Assembly: GCF_902150065.1 (NCBI RefSeq)
Contig: NC_043993.1
Span: 13,003,185 to 13,067,184, forward strand
Direction of reading: 5' to 3'
From: Myripristis murdjan
Lineage: Eukaryota > Chordata > Actinopteri > Holocentriformes > Holocentridae
DNA length: 64,000 bases
Notes under the pieces: model-generated
What the model was told of the DNA's origin: nothing
What the model saw: only the letters and a program-made list of their open reading frames with translations
Database searches by the model: none
Position numbers and translations under genes: made by a program
Shown here: positions 46,570-57,786 of the stretch, piece after piece
Layout: each line of letters starts with the position of its first letter
Position numbering within the stretch: position 1 is the stretch's first letter

Positions 46570-47304
46570 ATGGCCGATAAAACCAGAAGTAAGGCAAAAG
46601 ACGCCGAGAGCGGCGACAGCGCTGATTTAATGAATGAACTGAAGCTGCTTAATGCAAAAGTAGACAACATACATAAAGTAATGGAAAGACAAGTTAACAG
46701 TAAATTTGACAGTCTGCATGGATCGTTGAAGAAGTTGATCTCAGAAAGCCAAGATAATCTGAAAAAAGAGCTTGAGAAAACAGCCATAGAGCTGCAGTAT
46801 AAGTTAGATATGGAGGTGGGGATTTTGTGCTCGAGGATGGAAGGGATTGAACAGAAAATTGCCGAAAAAGCTACTCAGAGGAAATCATTTGGTGAGGATG
46901 TCTCGCTTGTGATAATGGGGCTACCACAAGAAGATAATGAGGATCTGATGGCCAAAGTGAAAGATCTTTTTTGCAACGGCCTTGTCTGTGACCCGGTGCC
47001 CGTCCCCGTTGCGGTGGAGCGGACCCGGCTGAGAAGAAGCAAGCCGGGGCTGGTTAAAGTGGAACTGCAGTCGATCCAGGTGAAAGTGGATGTGCTCAGG
47101 AGAAAAGCCAAGCTCAGAGACAGCGATCGCTTCCAGAGAGTGTACGTGTCGTCGGCGAAATCGCATGCTGAGCGGCTGTTGGACTACAACTTCAGGACTC
47201 TCCTCAGAGAAATCCCAGCCGGGAAGGATTTCTACCTGGCCGGGAATGGTCGGCTAATGAAGCGCGTACCTACGGGAGGCGCACCAGGTGACAGACAGGT
47301 ATGA
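46570..47304 (+). CDS. LINE ORF1 protein
   Basis: 244 residues from the ATG at 46,570 (an upstream in-frame ATG at 46,543 exists but has weaker composition). The first 110 residues are heptad-rich and charged (LMNELKLLNAKVDNIHKVME and on), a probable trimer-forming coiled coil. Residues from about 115 (SLVIMGLPQEDNEDLMAKVK, then VAVERTRLRRSKPGLVKVEL and VLRRKAKLR) look like the RRM-plus-C-terminal domain of L1-type ORF1, an RNA-binding chaperone that coats element RNA. It ends with TGA at 47,302-47,304. ORF2 continues in the same frame. Confidence 0.8.
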   Translation: MADKTRSKAKDAESGDSADLMNELKLLNAKVDNIHKVMERQVNSKFDSLHGSLKKLISESQDNLKKELEKTAIELQYKLDMEVGILCSRMEGIEQKIAEKATQRKSFGEDVSLVIMGLPQEDNEDLMAKVKDLFCNGLVCDPVPVPVAVERTRLRRSKPGLVKVELQSIQVKVDVLRRKAKLRDSDRFQRVYVSSAKSHAERLLDYNFRTLLREIPAGKDFYLAGNGRLMKRVPTGGAPGDRQV

Positions 47305-50300
47305 GGAGATCTTGCCCAGCCTGTAAGTACTGAACTTTTCCTGTTGGCTCATTGGAACGTCAACGGATGGACATCGACAAACTGTAAACTCAGAAAACTT
47401 TTATTACTTTCTCTTGAGCCAGACTTTATTTCTCTGAATGAAACGCATTTATCCAGTGACGTAATCGAACTGGATGGATATACGTGGTACGGACATAAGC
47501 GCTCAGCTCATAGGAGAGCAGTCAAAGCTTCTGGTGGTGTTGGCATTTTTGTTAAGACCTATGTTTTGGATCAGTTTTGTGTTAAAACTGTAGATAAAGT
47601 CTATGACGGAATTCTTAGTATACGTTTTGAACACCGCTTGTCACATTATTCTTTCATTATTATTTCTTGCTACTTATCTCCAGAAACATCTACCTGGGGT
47701 CGAAATGCGGATTTATTTTTTAGCCATGTATTGGCACTGATGTACTGTAATGATGCAGACTCTATCTATATTTGTGGTGACATGAATAGTCGTATTGCAG
47801 ACCTGAAAGATTACGTTATTGATGTTGATGACATTTCTCCCAGAGTTGTTCTGGACACGGGTATAAATAAACATGGAGAAGCCTTTATTGAATTTTTAAA
47901 AGACTCCAAATGCTGTGTGCTTAATGGAAGATTGAACCCTGAATCTGATAACTTTACTTCTATTTCTACAAGGGGTAAAGCTGTGGTTGATTATATTGTA
48001 ACATCACATATGGATTTAAAGACGTGTTCTGAATTTAAAGTTTACACCCCCACCGAGCTTGTAGAAGGGCTTGGGTCTGAAGTTATGAATCTGATTGATG
48101 ATGGTAGTAGACTTCCTGATCATTCAGTATTGTGTTTACGATTTCAAACAGGAGAACTCTGCACTAGTTGTGATATTGTAAGGTCTGGCGCGCTGCAGCA
48201 AAGGAAGAGGCTGAATAGAAATGTACCCGTTAATTTTCTTTCTTCTGCAATACGCCAAAATGCGCTTCTTGAGATCAAAAATGAGTTGGAAAAAGGCCGA
48301 TAATTGTTATAATCAATTTTGTGATCTTATGCGCAAGGAAATGGAAATACATTGTGTTGTTAAAAAGGGAAGGATAAAGAAGCACCATAGAACAAAACAA
48401 CAATATTGGAATGATGAATTAAATAAATTATGGACTGACATGCACTTAGCAGAAAAACAATTTCTTAAATGTAAGCACCAGAGTAAAAGAAGGATTCTAA
48501 AAAACGAATTTAAATATTATCAGCTAAAATTCGACAGAAGGTTGAGGTTCGTCAAAAGACGATTTAAAAGAGGACAAGCCCTTCAGTTACAACACTTACA
48601 ACTTAATAACCCACAGCAATTCTGGAGGGAAATAAACAAACTGGGACCACAAAAGAGTAAATCAATTCCAATGGAGATTTTAAAGGAAAATGGTGAATCT
48701 TGTTTTGAGACTGATCAGATATTGAAGAAATGGGAAACTGATTATAGTAATTTGTATGCTTGTAATAGTTCTTCACTATTTAATGATCAGTTTTTGGATG
48801 AGATGTGCAAAGTAAAATGTGAGCTTGAGAACAGGAGCGGTGGTCCTGTACTTTACCTAGACCATATGTTGAATAAGGAGATCACATTGGAGGAGGTGCG
48901 AAAAGTGATAGATAAGGCTAAAGCCAACAAAGCTGTGGGTATAGAAGAGATACCGAATGAGGTCCTCAAAACGCCAAATTTGATGAATTTTTTGCATTCT
49001 TTGTTTCAAACATGCTTTCAAAATGGTATTTCCCCATCTGTGTGGAATAAATCTATAATCAAACCAATACCCAAATCTACAAAAGCAGATTCCAGAATCC
49101 CATTAAATTATAGAGGTATCAGTTTGATTAGTACAGTATATAAATTATATTCAGGTATCCTCAATAACAGACTGATTAATTATTTAGAGATTCACAGATT
49201 ACTTGTGGACAAGCAGAATGGCTTCAGGAAGAGCAGGGCATGTATAGATCATATTTATGTTTTATCTTCAGTGGTGAGAGCAAGACTACAAGATGGGAAA
49301 AATACTTTTGCTTGTTTCGTTGACTTTAAGAAAGCCTTTGACTTTATTAACAGAGACCTCTTGGAGTATAAATTGATATGTTCTGGTATTAATGGTAAAT
49401 TCTATAATGCTATTAAAGCTTTGTATAAATCCCCAATTTCATGTTTACAGATAAATGATTTCAAAACTGGTTGGTTTACAACTCCATTTGGAGTGAAGCA
49501 GGGAGACGTACTTTCCCCTACATTATTTGCTCTTTATATAAACAACTTAGCCGAAGAAATTAAGCTGGCTGATTTGGGTATAATGATTGATAATTTGAAT
49601 TTAAGTGTTTTGTTATATGCAGATGATATGGTTCTGGTAGCAGAATCGGAAATACATTTACAAAAAATGTTAAATATTTTGAGTTTATGGTGTAGCAAAT
49701 GGAGACTGACTATTAATAGTGACAAAACATTGATTATGCATTTCAGAAAGCAATGTGTACAGCGGAGCAATTATATATTTAAGTTTGGATCAATGCCTCT
49801 AAATTATGCTAGTTCCTATACATATCTTGGTTTGGTTTTTAATGAAAAGATGTGCTTTACAGAAGGAACTAAAATACTGTCAGAATCAGCAGGAAGAGCA
49901 TTGGGGTCTATATTGAACAAATTGAAACTATGCCCTGATCTCAGTTTCTTACCCTTCGCTAAGCTTTATGATTCAATGGTTAACCCGATTTTATTTTATG
50001 CTGCAGGAGTGTGGGGTTTTAAGGATGCTCCTGATAGTAATGCCATCCAAAATCGAGCCATGAGGTGTTTTCTTGGGGTGCATAAATTTACTGCTAAGCT
50101 AGCTGTTGAGGGGGACATGGGATGGGAGCCATGTTTGATAAAACAGAGATGTGAGATGTTGAGACTATGGAACCGCCTTGTTCAATTGCCAGAGGAGAGA
50201 CTGACCAAAAAGATCTTTAACTGGGACCAAGCACACAGCTATCCCTGGTCGAGAGAGGTTGCTGAAATATTTTCTCTCTCTGATTTGAATTATATTTATA

Positions 50301-50797
50301 GGAATAATTTACAGTGTAATATAAATACAGTAAAACAAAAACTATTTGAGATTTATAAGGAGCAATGGAAGAACGAAATTTGTATGAAACCAAAACTTAG
50401 GAACTATATTCAAATTAAAGATGACTATCACACAGAATTATATGTAAAAGTAAATTTACAAAGAAGGCAAAGATCCCTGTGTGCTCAGTTGAGAACCGGG
50501 ACTTTACCACTGGCAACTGAGGTAGGCAGATATAAAGGTGTGCCCGAGGAGCAACGTTTGTGTGTTTTATGTGATCTCAGTGTTGTTGAGGATGAATTTC
50601 ATTTTGTATTTCATTGCCCTTTATACTGTGATCTGAGAAATGTTTTGTTCGAAAGGACCCAGATGAAAAATCCTGATTTGTTTTGGCTGTCCGAAGCTGA
50701 TATGATGAGTTGGTTTTTTAATGTGGAGATTTTTGCTTTGGCGAATTTTGTGGAAGATGCTTGGCATCGAAGACAGAGAACATTGTATCCACAATAG
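47305..50797 (+). CDS. LINE ORF2: AP endonuclease and reverse transcriptase
   Basis: Endonuclease: LAHWNVNGW (from 47,344), ISLNETHL, GGVGIFVK, YICGDMNSR, LPDHSVL. Reverse transcriptase: NYRGISLISTVYKLYSGILN, DKQNGFRKSRACIDHI, FVDFKKAFDFINR, GVKQGDVLSPTLFALYIN and LLYADDMVLVAES (YADD at about 49,615). The tail has a C-X2-C...H-X4-C cluster, CVLCDLSVVEDEFHFVFHC (about 50,562-50,620). There is no ATG before the endonuclease in this frame; the frame is continuous with ORF1 across one TGA. One single-base shift near 48,288-48,300, in an A-run (KNELEK...ADNCYN), separates endonuclease from RT. The protein nicks target DNA and primes reverse transcription there. Confidence 0.9.
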
Positions 50798-51253
50798 TAT
50801 GTGTTATATGGTCATCTTTGTCTTTGTTTCTGTGTTATCTAGTGTCTTGTAAGCCCATATGGGCTGGGCACCAGAAGGTGCATGACACTCAAATAAATAA
50901 ATAAATCAAAAAAAAAAAAAAAAAAAAATTAGCTGTTATCATCTCCCATTCACTTGACTTGCGTGTCCTTGGAATGTGAGGAGAAACTGAAGCCAAGCAA
51001 CTTGATAAGAGGAAGATCCGAGGATGATGATGCAAACTCAACACAAAAAGGGCCAGGCTGTTTAGTATAATTTGGTATTACTGAATATTGTAATTGTTGC
51101 TGGTCTCATAACTTCATTTACTGTTACGTAACATACTCCCAACTATTCTTTGTGTTTTATGAGACTTTCACTGTCCTGCTTTGCCGTTTTAACATGTTCT
51201 GGCCAATGAAGCACATTATGCAGGTGCACTGCTATGCAATCCAAAAAGTGACA

Positions 51254-51397
<144 letters not shown>

Positions 51398-52042
51398 TGG
51401 AGCTCTCAGGGTGAAAGGCTAACTTATTAACTTACTGTTGCCTTTACTTAGAAGTGAGGGGTTTCACTCCACAGAGCAACATGCCAGTGTTGGAAAAATC
51501 ATATACCTGAAATGCAACAGTGTATGTCACACACAGCACAGATGGTTATATTCTCACCAACAGATTTTTGAAACAAAAGTTATTGCACATAATTTGTATT
51601 TTAACCTAAAATGTACCTGCATGCCAACAATCATTTTGAAAAAATAAGTATAGGAGGGCATTTCTCCCCAGAAGTATGGCTTTCTCAATTGTAAATTCTT
51701 CAGCTCAACTAGAAAACAATTAAGCATGGCCATCATACAGAAGCATTTTAGAAAATATGGAAGTCACTGACTTCATTTTTCAAAGAGGATCATTATAAAG
51801 CTGGTCAAATACCTTTTTTTTTTTTTTTTAATTAATCCTGTTATACCATAACATATGAGGTATGACAATATACAGCAGACATTTTTCTATAATAATATTT
51901 TAATTATTTGAAATCACGTCCAATGCATTATTCAAAAACATGTCTCACATAAACACATCTCAGTGTGTCATCCCTCAGCTGTGATACACAGTTGACATTT
52001 ATTTGTTTCAATAGTTGGGGCAATTTTAATATGTGAATGTGT

Positions 52043-53035
52043 TTACATCAACACTTTGTTCACTGCTGCATCAGTGAGCCTTTTTCTTTTGTAAAGCTTC
52101 TTAATGGAGATCAGCACTTCTTCTGTCTTCAAAGAGTATATAATAGGATTGAGCATAGCAGGTACGATGTGTGTCAAGGAGGAGTTTACAATCCTGGCAT
52201 TAGGATGAATGTAAGTGGCCACTGCAGCTATATTTGTGCTCAATATTGGTAAAAAGAAAATAGCCACTAGGATCAGGTGAGAGGTACAGGTTTTCAGAGC
52301 TTTGATACGTTCCTCTCCAGATGCAATCTTAATCAATGCTATAGCAATGCAGATATATGAGATTACTATTAGAATAGAAGGAATACATAGGACAATGACA
52401 AAAAAAACATATGCCATTATATTATTTAAAGAAGTATCATTACATGCAAGTTTAAATATTGGTGCATGGTCACAGAAGAAACTGTTAACAACCAAAGATC
52501 TACAAAAGGAAAGACGGTCTATAAAGCTAATCCCAAATGCTAGTAAACTCACCAGGAAACACCATATAAACATGAGTATAGCAGCAACAGCTGGTTTTGT
52601 CACAATTGCATGGTATCTCAGAGGAAAGCAAATCGCTACAAACCTATCATATGCCATAGTGAGGAGAGTCCATGACTGCATAGATGTAAAGAAAAAAACA
52701 AAGAACATATAACTTAGGCAGGCCTCATAGATAATGTATCTGTTATCAAGCAAAAATGTGTCCAACAGCTTTGGGATGAGAGCAGTGCTCTCACACAAGT
52801 CTGTCAAAGCCAAGTTGAAGACAATCATGTATTTAGCAGTATGAAGAGTTTTGGCCAGATAGATAACTGACATGAGGAAGGCATTCCCAAGGACAGTCAC
52901 AACATAAACAAAACACAGAAACACATAATAATATTTGACATGTGGGATGTTGGAAAACCCACTGAGATAAAATTTCTCAGGACGAACAAATGTGGCGTTA
53001 AGCATTATCGCAGTTTGGTGCTCGTGACCCATCAC
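52043..53035 (-). CDS. Olfactory receptor, duplicate 2
   Basis: A 330-residue receptor with all the motifs of duplicate 1 (N13-A-T, GN 50-51, MAYDRFVAICFPLRYHA, KALKTCTSH, PAMLNPIIYSLKTEE) and the same upstream acceptor-like TTAAAACAG. Differences from duplicate 1: V10I, T70M, L114F, I183V, T193I, Y194F, V211F, A220S, I291V and S321T. Five of the ten fall between residues 183 and 220, the second extracellular loop and TM5, which in ORs help shape the odorant pocket. The frame is intact, so both copies are probably functional. Confidence 0.95.
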   Translation of the reverse strand: MMGHEHQTAIMLNATFVRPEKFYLSGFSNIPHVKYYYVFLCFVYVVTVLGNAFLMSVIYLAKTLHTAKYMIVFNLALTDLCESTALIPKLLDTFLLDNRYIIYEACLSYMFFVFFFTSMQSWTLLTMAYDRFVAICFPLRYHAIVTKPAVAAILMFIWCFLVSLLAFGISFIDRLSFCRSLVVNSFFCDHAPIFKLACNDTSLNNIMAYVFFVIVLCIPSILIVISYICIAIALIKIASGEERIKALKTCTSHLILVAIFFLPILSTNIAAVATYIHPNARIVNSSLTHIVPAMLNPIIYSLKTEEVLISIKKLYKRKRLTDAAVNKVLM

Positions 53036-54157
53036 AACCTTCTTTTTCCTGTTTTAACAATGGGAAACATAGGGAAAATATAAAAAATTACATTACTCAC
53101 TGGAAAACATTTGCAGTAACCAGACTCACCCAAAACATCAAGTGCTCACTGCAGCAGAGACAGCAAATGTTTGTGGAGTGACAAGTCAGTCACTTATATT
53201 TTCTCACTGCTCTTGACTGTGTCACATGCTTAGCTATGGGATAACAAAATCCTCCACGGTGTGACTCTCTTCATTTTACCTCTTGGTCAAAGGTCAACAG
53301 TATGCCATTGCCACATGGAGGTGGTACTGATCATTTGAAAGCTGGGAACCTGGGGTTAATTTTGAGATGCAGCTCAGCATTGTGTATCAAGTTTTTCTAA
53401 TCATAATCTGTCATAAGAAGTGCTTTTTAGGTGCCTATTTATTAATTTAGATATTTAGGATATGATGACCATTCCCATGGCCATTCTCATGTCTCACTTT
53501 GAGATTTAAAAAATTCCTTCCAAAATACCACAATAAGACACACAGCCCTTGAGGAGAAAAATACATGCTTTTATTAGGTATCAAAAACATTTGACATTTG
53601 GAGATTTCTGTAAGAATTCCATTTTTCTGTGATGGGATGGCAAACACTTGTCTGTAAATTGTTTAGAAATATGAGGCTTTTATTATCCTATAGGTCACTG
53701 CAGGTCATTTTCTACAGTGCTATCAAATCTAAAAAAGCTGTCTCACTACAATGAAATGGCAACTATAGGGTCTACCATCATCATACATGAATAAAATTGG
53801 GCTCATTGAGTCCACAAGAGTCTAATCTTTCCTGTCAAACCCAATTTATGCATTTTCAAGACTGTTTAGGCCCGAGTACGCACAAATATACCATTTTAGA
53901 ATAGGCCAGAATAACACATTTGTGCTGCCTGCAGACAACATAGTTTTTGGCCGAAACAACAAAGGATTAGCATAAAGTGGGCATTTCTGTAAAGGGAAGA
54001 CCCATGGGTATCTACCATTTTCATTCAGATATGACAGGTGACAGGTCAAGGGACCCCTTTGAAAATGGCCATGCCATTTTCCCTTTACCAAAATTTAGCC
54101 TAATTTGTAGCATTATTTAGATCCTTTGCTGACAGGCTAACATGACATACTAAGTAC

Positions 54158-54170
54158 CAATAATAATAAC

Positions 54171-54202
<32 letters not shown>

Positions 54203-54216
54203 TAATAATAACAATA
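54158..54216. repeat. (AAT)n microsatellite
   Basis: AAT units with AAC interruptions, directly at the right end of the second duplicon. Confidence 0.95.
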
Positions 54217-54685
54217 GTGACCTCTGAGCTTCGCTCCGAGGCACTAATACTTCATTTTATGTAGTGGTGCCTTTCATGACACTCAAGGTCACCTTACAAA
54301 GCAAAAACACATTAAAGCAAGTGCATACATTAATACATTCAAGTACATACAAACAATAAGAATAAACATATATGATTAAAGAGAGTAGGCGAGATGGAAC
54401 AGATGGGTTTTGAGCGTGGATTTAAAAAGTGCCAGAGTATCTGTGTAACAGAGGTCCTAAAGGCAATTTAGGATATTATGAAGTCCATTGTTGTAGTATG
54501 AAACCAGTTCATCAGGGGTAGATAAGTTATGATGATCCAGGAGGGATCATCATCCTGAGGGAAAGAGCATCACAGTTAATGTCCTTAATGTTACGGAATG
54601 AGATGGAACGTGGGTGCTTTGTAGCAGAGAGAGTGAGATTCACAGTAAATGAAATGAGTAGGTGTGAAATGAGTAGGTGTGAAGT
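54217..54685 (-). repeat. Old dispersed repeat (probable LINE 3' region, minus strand)
   Basis: Read on the minus strand, the phrase TTGTAAGGTGACCTTGAGTG followed by TCATGAAAGGCACCACTACA resembles the 3' tail of fish LINEs (AAAGGCGCTATATAAA type), with the microsatellite as its terminal repeat. The rest (to about 54,660) is unclear. Confidence 0.4.
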
Positions 54686-54689
54686 CTCG

Positions 54690-55013
54690 TGTCCCACAGC
54701 TCTGCACACAGACAGACAGCCACAGTGATGCTTTCCTTCATTGTTGGTGTGCCTATTAGACGCGCCGAGGTGACGTCACAGGGCGCTGCATCCAAGTTAA
54801 AAATTTTCAACTTGGGCGCAGTGCCCTGTGCCACGGCAGCGCCCTGTGCAGCGGTGGGGCCATATGCAGTGGCGGCGGCCTGTGCAGTGGTGGTGCCAGT
54901 CTCGTGCTGCACTCAGCTTGGCGCAGACCGGTGCACCCCGCAATCACATACACAATGAATGGCTGCAGCAGCTGAGGTCTCCGCCATTCACGCGCTATGT
55001 GAAAGCCCTTTTA
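54690..55013 (+). repeat. GC-rich repeat block, copy 1
   Basis: Shares with 56,560-56,806, in the same orientation, GACAGCCACA, TGATGCTTTCCT, CACAGGGCGCTGC, CCAAGTTAAAAA, TTTCAACT, GGTGCAGACCGGTGC-like sequence, CAATCACATACACAATGAAT and GCGCTATGTGAAAGCC. It contains internal inverted pieces (GGGCGCTGCATCCAAGTT / AACTTGGGCGCAGTGCCC). Confidence 0.75.
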
Positions 55014-55014
55014 G

Positions 55015-55960
55015 GGAGTCCCGCTGTATTCAAGTTGAACCACTCACAGGCCAAGCCCAAAGAGTTAGCTTCTCTGGGTGGGGGTGGAATATTTCCCCCT
55101 GTGCCTGAGACAGCAGGTGCCTGCATAGTGGTAATGGCCAGGGCTGGCCAGAAAGGATCTGAAAAATCTCCGCTAGCCTGTGTTTCCTGGCCAGCATGGG
55201 GCTACCAGAATCATAGATAAAACTTCTCCCCTCCTTAGCAGTCATGTCCTCTTCTCATTCAGCTTGATAAGCCATAAGAATAGAAGATGGGGTTGAGGGC
55301 TGTCACTGACAGAGCCGTTGTCTTGTAGCACTTATCAGTGAGGCAAGATTGGAAATGGTTTGTCTTGCAGGGGAAGGATGTAGTCAAAGAAGACATAGAG
55401 GTCTTCAGGTGAAGGTAGGTCGCAACCACCGCTTCTTTAGTAGCATGTGGCAGACTGTGGGCCTCAAACCCTGCACAATGTAACAGGGAAGCCCCCGTAA
55501 TGGGGTGTTTCTTACTGTATGGTCTACCTTTCCACGTTACCGCTATCTCCTCAAGTAGCTCCCAAAATAGGCAGCACTTGCTTCCCTGTCTTTTTCACCT
55601 TGGACAATTTCTTACTGCTAAATTGAGATTTCACAACCTCTGCTTGGGTGACAGGCCATAGGATGCTCAGCCTGGCTGCTACTTGCATGCACATGTCTTG
55701 CATGTCAAGATCCATGGGAGACGCTGACCAAGGCTGGCCACCTCCAATACTAGGTTGCCCAGCAGTGGGGGGCTTCGCAGCCCCGTGAATGGTGGCAAGA
55801 GAGATGTATTCCTCCTCTTTGTTGTCCAACAACAGTTGCTCTGAGTTGACTGACTCTTCGCCCTCTTCATCTGCATCTCCTTCCAGCAAGGCATGAGCAG
55901 TGAAACCCTCGTGACCCTTGTCTGTTTCCTGCTAGAGGAAAATGGGAGGTCTCCCTCCAC
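55015..55960 (-). mobile_element. DIRS-like retrotransposon fossil
   Basis: Minus-strand pieces read MLEGDADEEGEESVNSEQLL, MCMQVAARLSILWPVTQAEV and KLSKVKKTGKQVLP, which resemble the first protein of fish DIRS elements, then later FHPHPEKLTLWAWPVSG, which resembles the start of their polymerase region. Large parts, including any recombinase, are absent. It is broken, with many breaks, and old. Confidence 0.5.
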
Positions 55961-56559
55961 CCAGCTTGGTCCAGGTGTAGTGGCCTTGGAAACATTTGCA
56001 TCTCTCTGTGGCGCAGTTGCTTCTCACATGAGCAGATCACCCCCTGACAAGTTAGTCTAGCAGGCCAACCGGCAGCTTAGTAGCTTACGGGGGAAAACAG
56101 CACAGTGGATACACTTGTAAGTGGAGATTGGGGGATATTGCTATCTAGCGTAGGGTATGAAAAGTAGTGCTACTTTGCTGGAGGTATTGCTAGCTATACT
56201 AAAATATTGCTAGTTTATTCGTAAAAGTATTGCTGCTTTTGTTTCATTTTGTATTGCTACTTCACATCAAAAGTAGTCATGGAGAAGTATCACTGTTGTT
56301 CATGAGCCAGTGTGCAACTTGTTGACATTTGTGTCTTATGTGCTCTCTTGTATGGACTTATTTTGAAATTGATTACTGAACAATGCGGACTAGTCTTTAT
56401 TTAAATAAACAGGATCAGATTGAGTTGTATGAGAACACGTGTGAACATCTTATTCTTCCCAGCTTTTAATTCCTCTGTCAGTATTTATTTTATGTTTAAT
56501 GACAACTACTGGTACACACGCAGAACGCTGTGCATTGAACTCTGTCAACAGGTTTTTGG

Positions 56560-56806
56560 CAGAGACAGCCACAATGATGCTTTCCTCCGTCGTTGTTTTG
56601 CCATCCTGCCAAAATCCTCACAGGGCGCTGCGCCCAAGTTAAAAACTTTCAACTCGGGCACAGTGCGCACGGGTGGTGGTGCCAGCTTCATGCTGTGCTC
56701 AGCTCGGTGCAGACCGGTGCGCCCTCACATCCTGCAATCACATACACAATGAATGGCTGCGCCGGCCTAGGTCTGCGCTGTATGCGCGCTATGTGAAAGC
56801 CACTTA
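56560..56806 (+). repeat. GC-rich repeat block, copy 2
   Basis: Partner of 54,690-55,013. Here the block runs on into the BED-finger fragment, which suggests that it is the 5' end of a hAT-type element on the minus strand. Confidence 0.7.
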
Positions 56807-56920
56807 ATTCAGTGTGACACAGTGTACACTTGACAGTGTTTCCACTTACGTTTCTTTGAAACAACTGCCAAACAGTGCTAACTATTTCTGGTGGATGCCA
56901 TTTCTCATGAGTGAACTTAA
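56790..56920 (-). mobile_element. BED zinc-finger fragment of a hAT-type transposase
   Basis: The minus-strand frame reads FTHEKWHPPEIVSTVWQLFQ then RNVSGNTVKCTLCHTELSGF. Val-Trp, an aromatic Phe and C-X2-C match the first half of a BED finger, the N-terminal DNA-binding domain of many hAT transposases and ZBED proteins. The His half and the catalytic domain are not present. Confidence 0.5.
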
Positions 56921-57786
56921 AATCACGTGATGAAAAAAATGTGTACACGGTTAGTGTTTTTTTTTTTCCCCTGACTTGTGCACATGTACATGTGTACAAG
57001 TTCTTGTACCCCTAGTAAAGATGGCACAAAGTTTAACATCTATGTGTACAATAGACTTTACTACTTGAACTCAGTAACCAACAACTGTGATGATGATGAC
57101 CAGTGTAATGGGTGTTATGACATTAAAACATGGCATGAGATCTTAGGCCACTGCAATTATGATGACCTTCAAAAGTTACTGAATGTGGTTGATGGAATGA
57201 AAATCAAGGGCAACACTGATAAATCTGTCTTACAATGTGATGTGTGCATTGAAGGGAAATTTGTTCAAACTAGGAACAGGGAACCAGATGTTAGAGCCAA
57301 AGCACCTTTGGAACTGATTCACACAGATTTAGCAGGGCCAGTAGATCCAGTCTCCATAGATGGTCACAAATATGCAGTGTCATTCACAGATGATTATTCT
57401 AGTGCAGTTTTTGTGTACTTTATTAAAAACAAGAGTGACACAACACATCAGGTCTGACAATGGTTTGGAGTTCATGGGTCAAAATGACCAGTCATTACTC
57501 AGCAGAAATGATATCAAACATGAGACATCAGCTCCATACTCACCACATCAGAATGGTACAGCAAGCGCACTTTATTTGACATGGCAAGGTGGATGCTAAT
57601 AGAGAGCCAGTTACCAAAACGACTACGGACCTATGCAGTCCAAACAACATTCATGGTGAGAAATAGGTGCTTTAACAACCATGCAAAACAGACACTTTAT
57701 TTCATGCTGACAGGAAGACGACCAAACCAAAAGTTTGGATCTGTCTGTTATGCCTACAGACAGAACAAACGAAAGTTAGACTCAAG

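Larger units (their letters stand above)
46397..50928 (+). mobile_element. Near-full-length LINE (APE-type non-LTR retrotransposon)
   Basis: About 4.5 kb: a 5' UTR containing AAGATGGCCGCGCG, ORF1 (46,570-47,304), ORF2 with endonuclease and RT (47,305-50,797), a short 3' UTR with the palindrome AGCCCATATGGGCT and AAATAAATAAATAAAT, and a 22-base A tail (about 50,907-50,928). No clear target duplication was found. ORF1 and ORF2 are open except for one stop between them and one small shift in ORF2, so the insertion is young. The clade is not resolved from memory. Confidence 0.9.
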
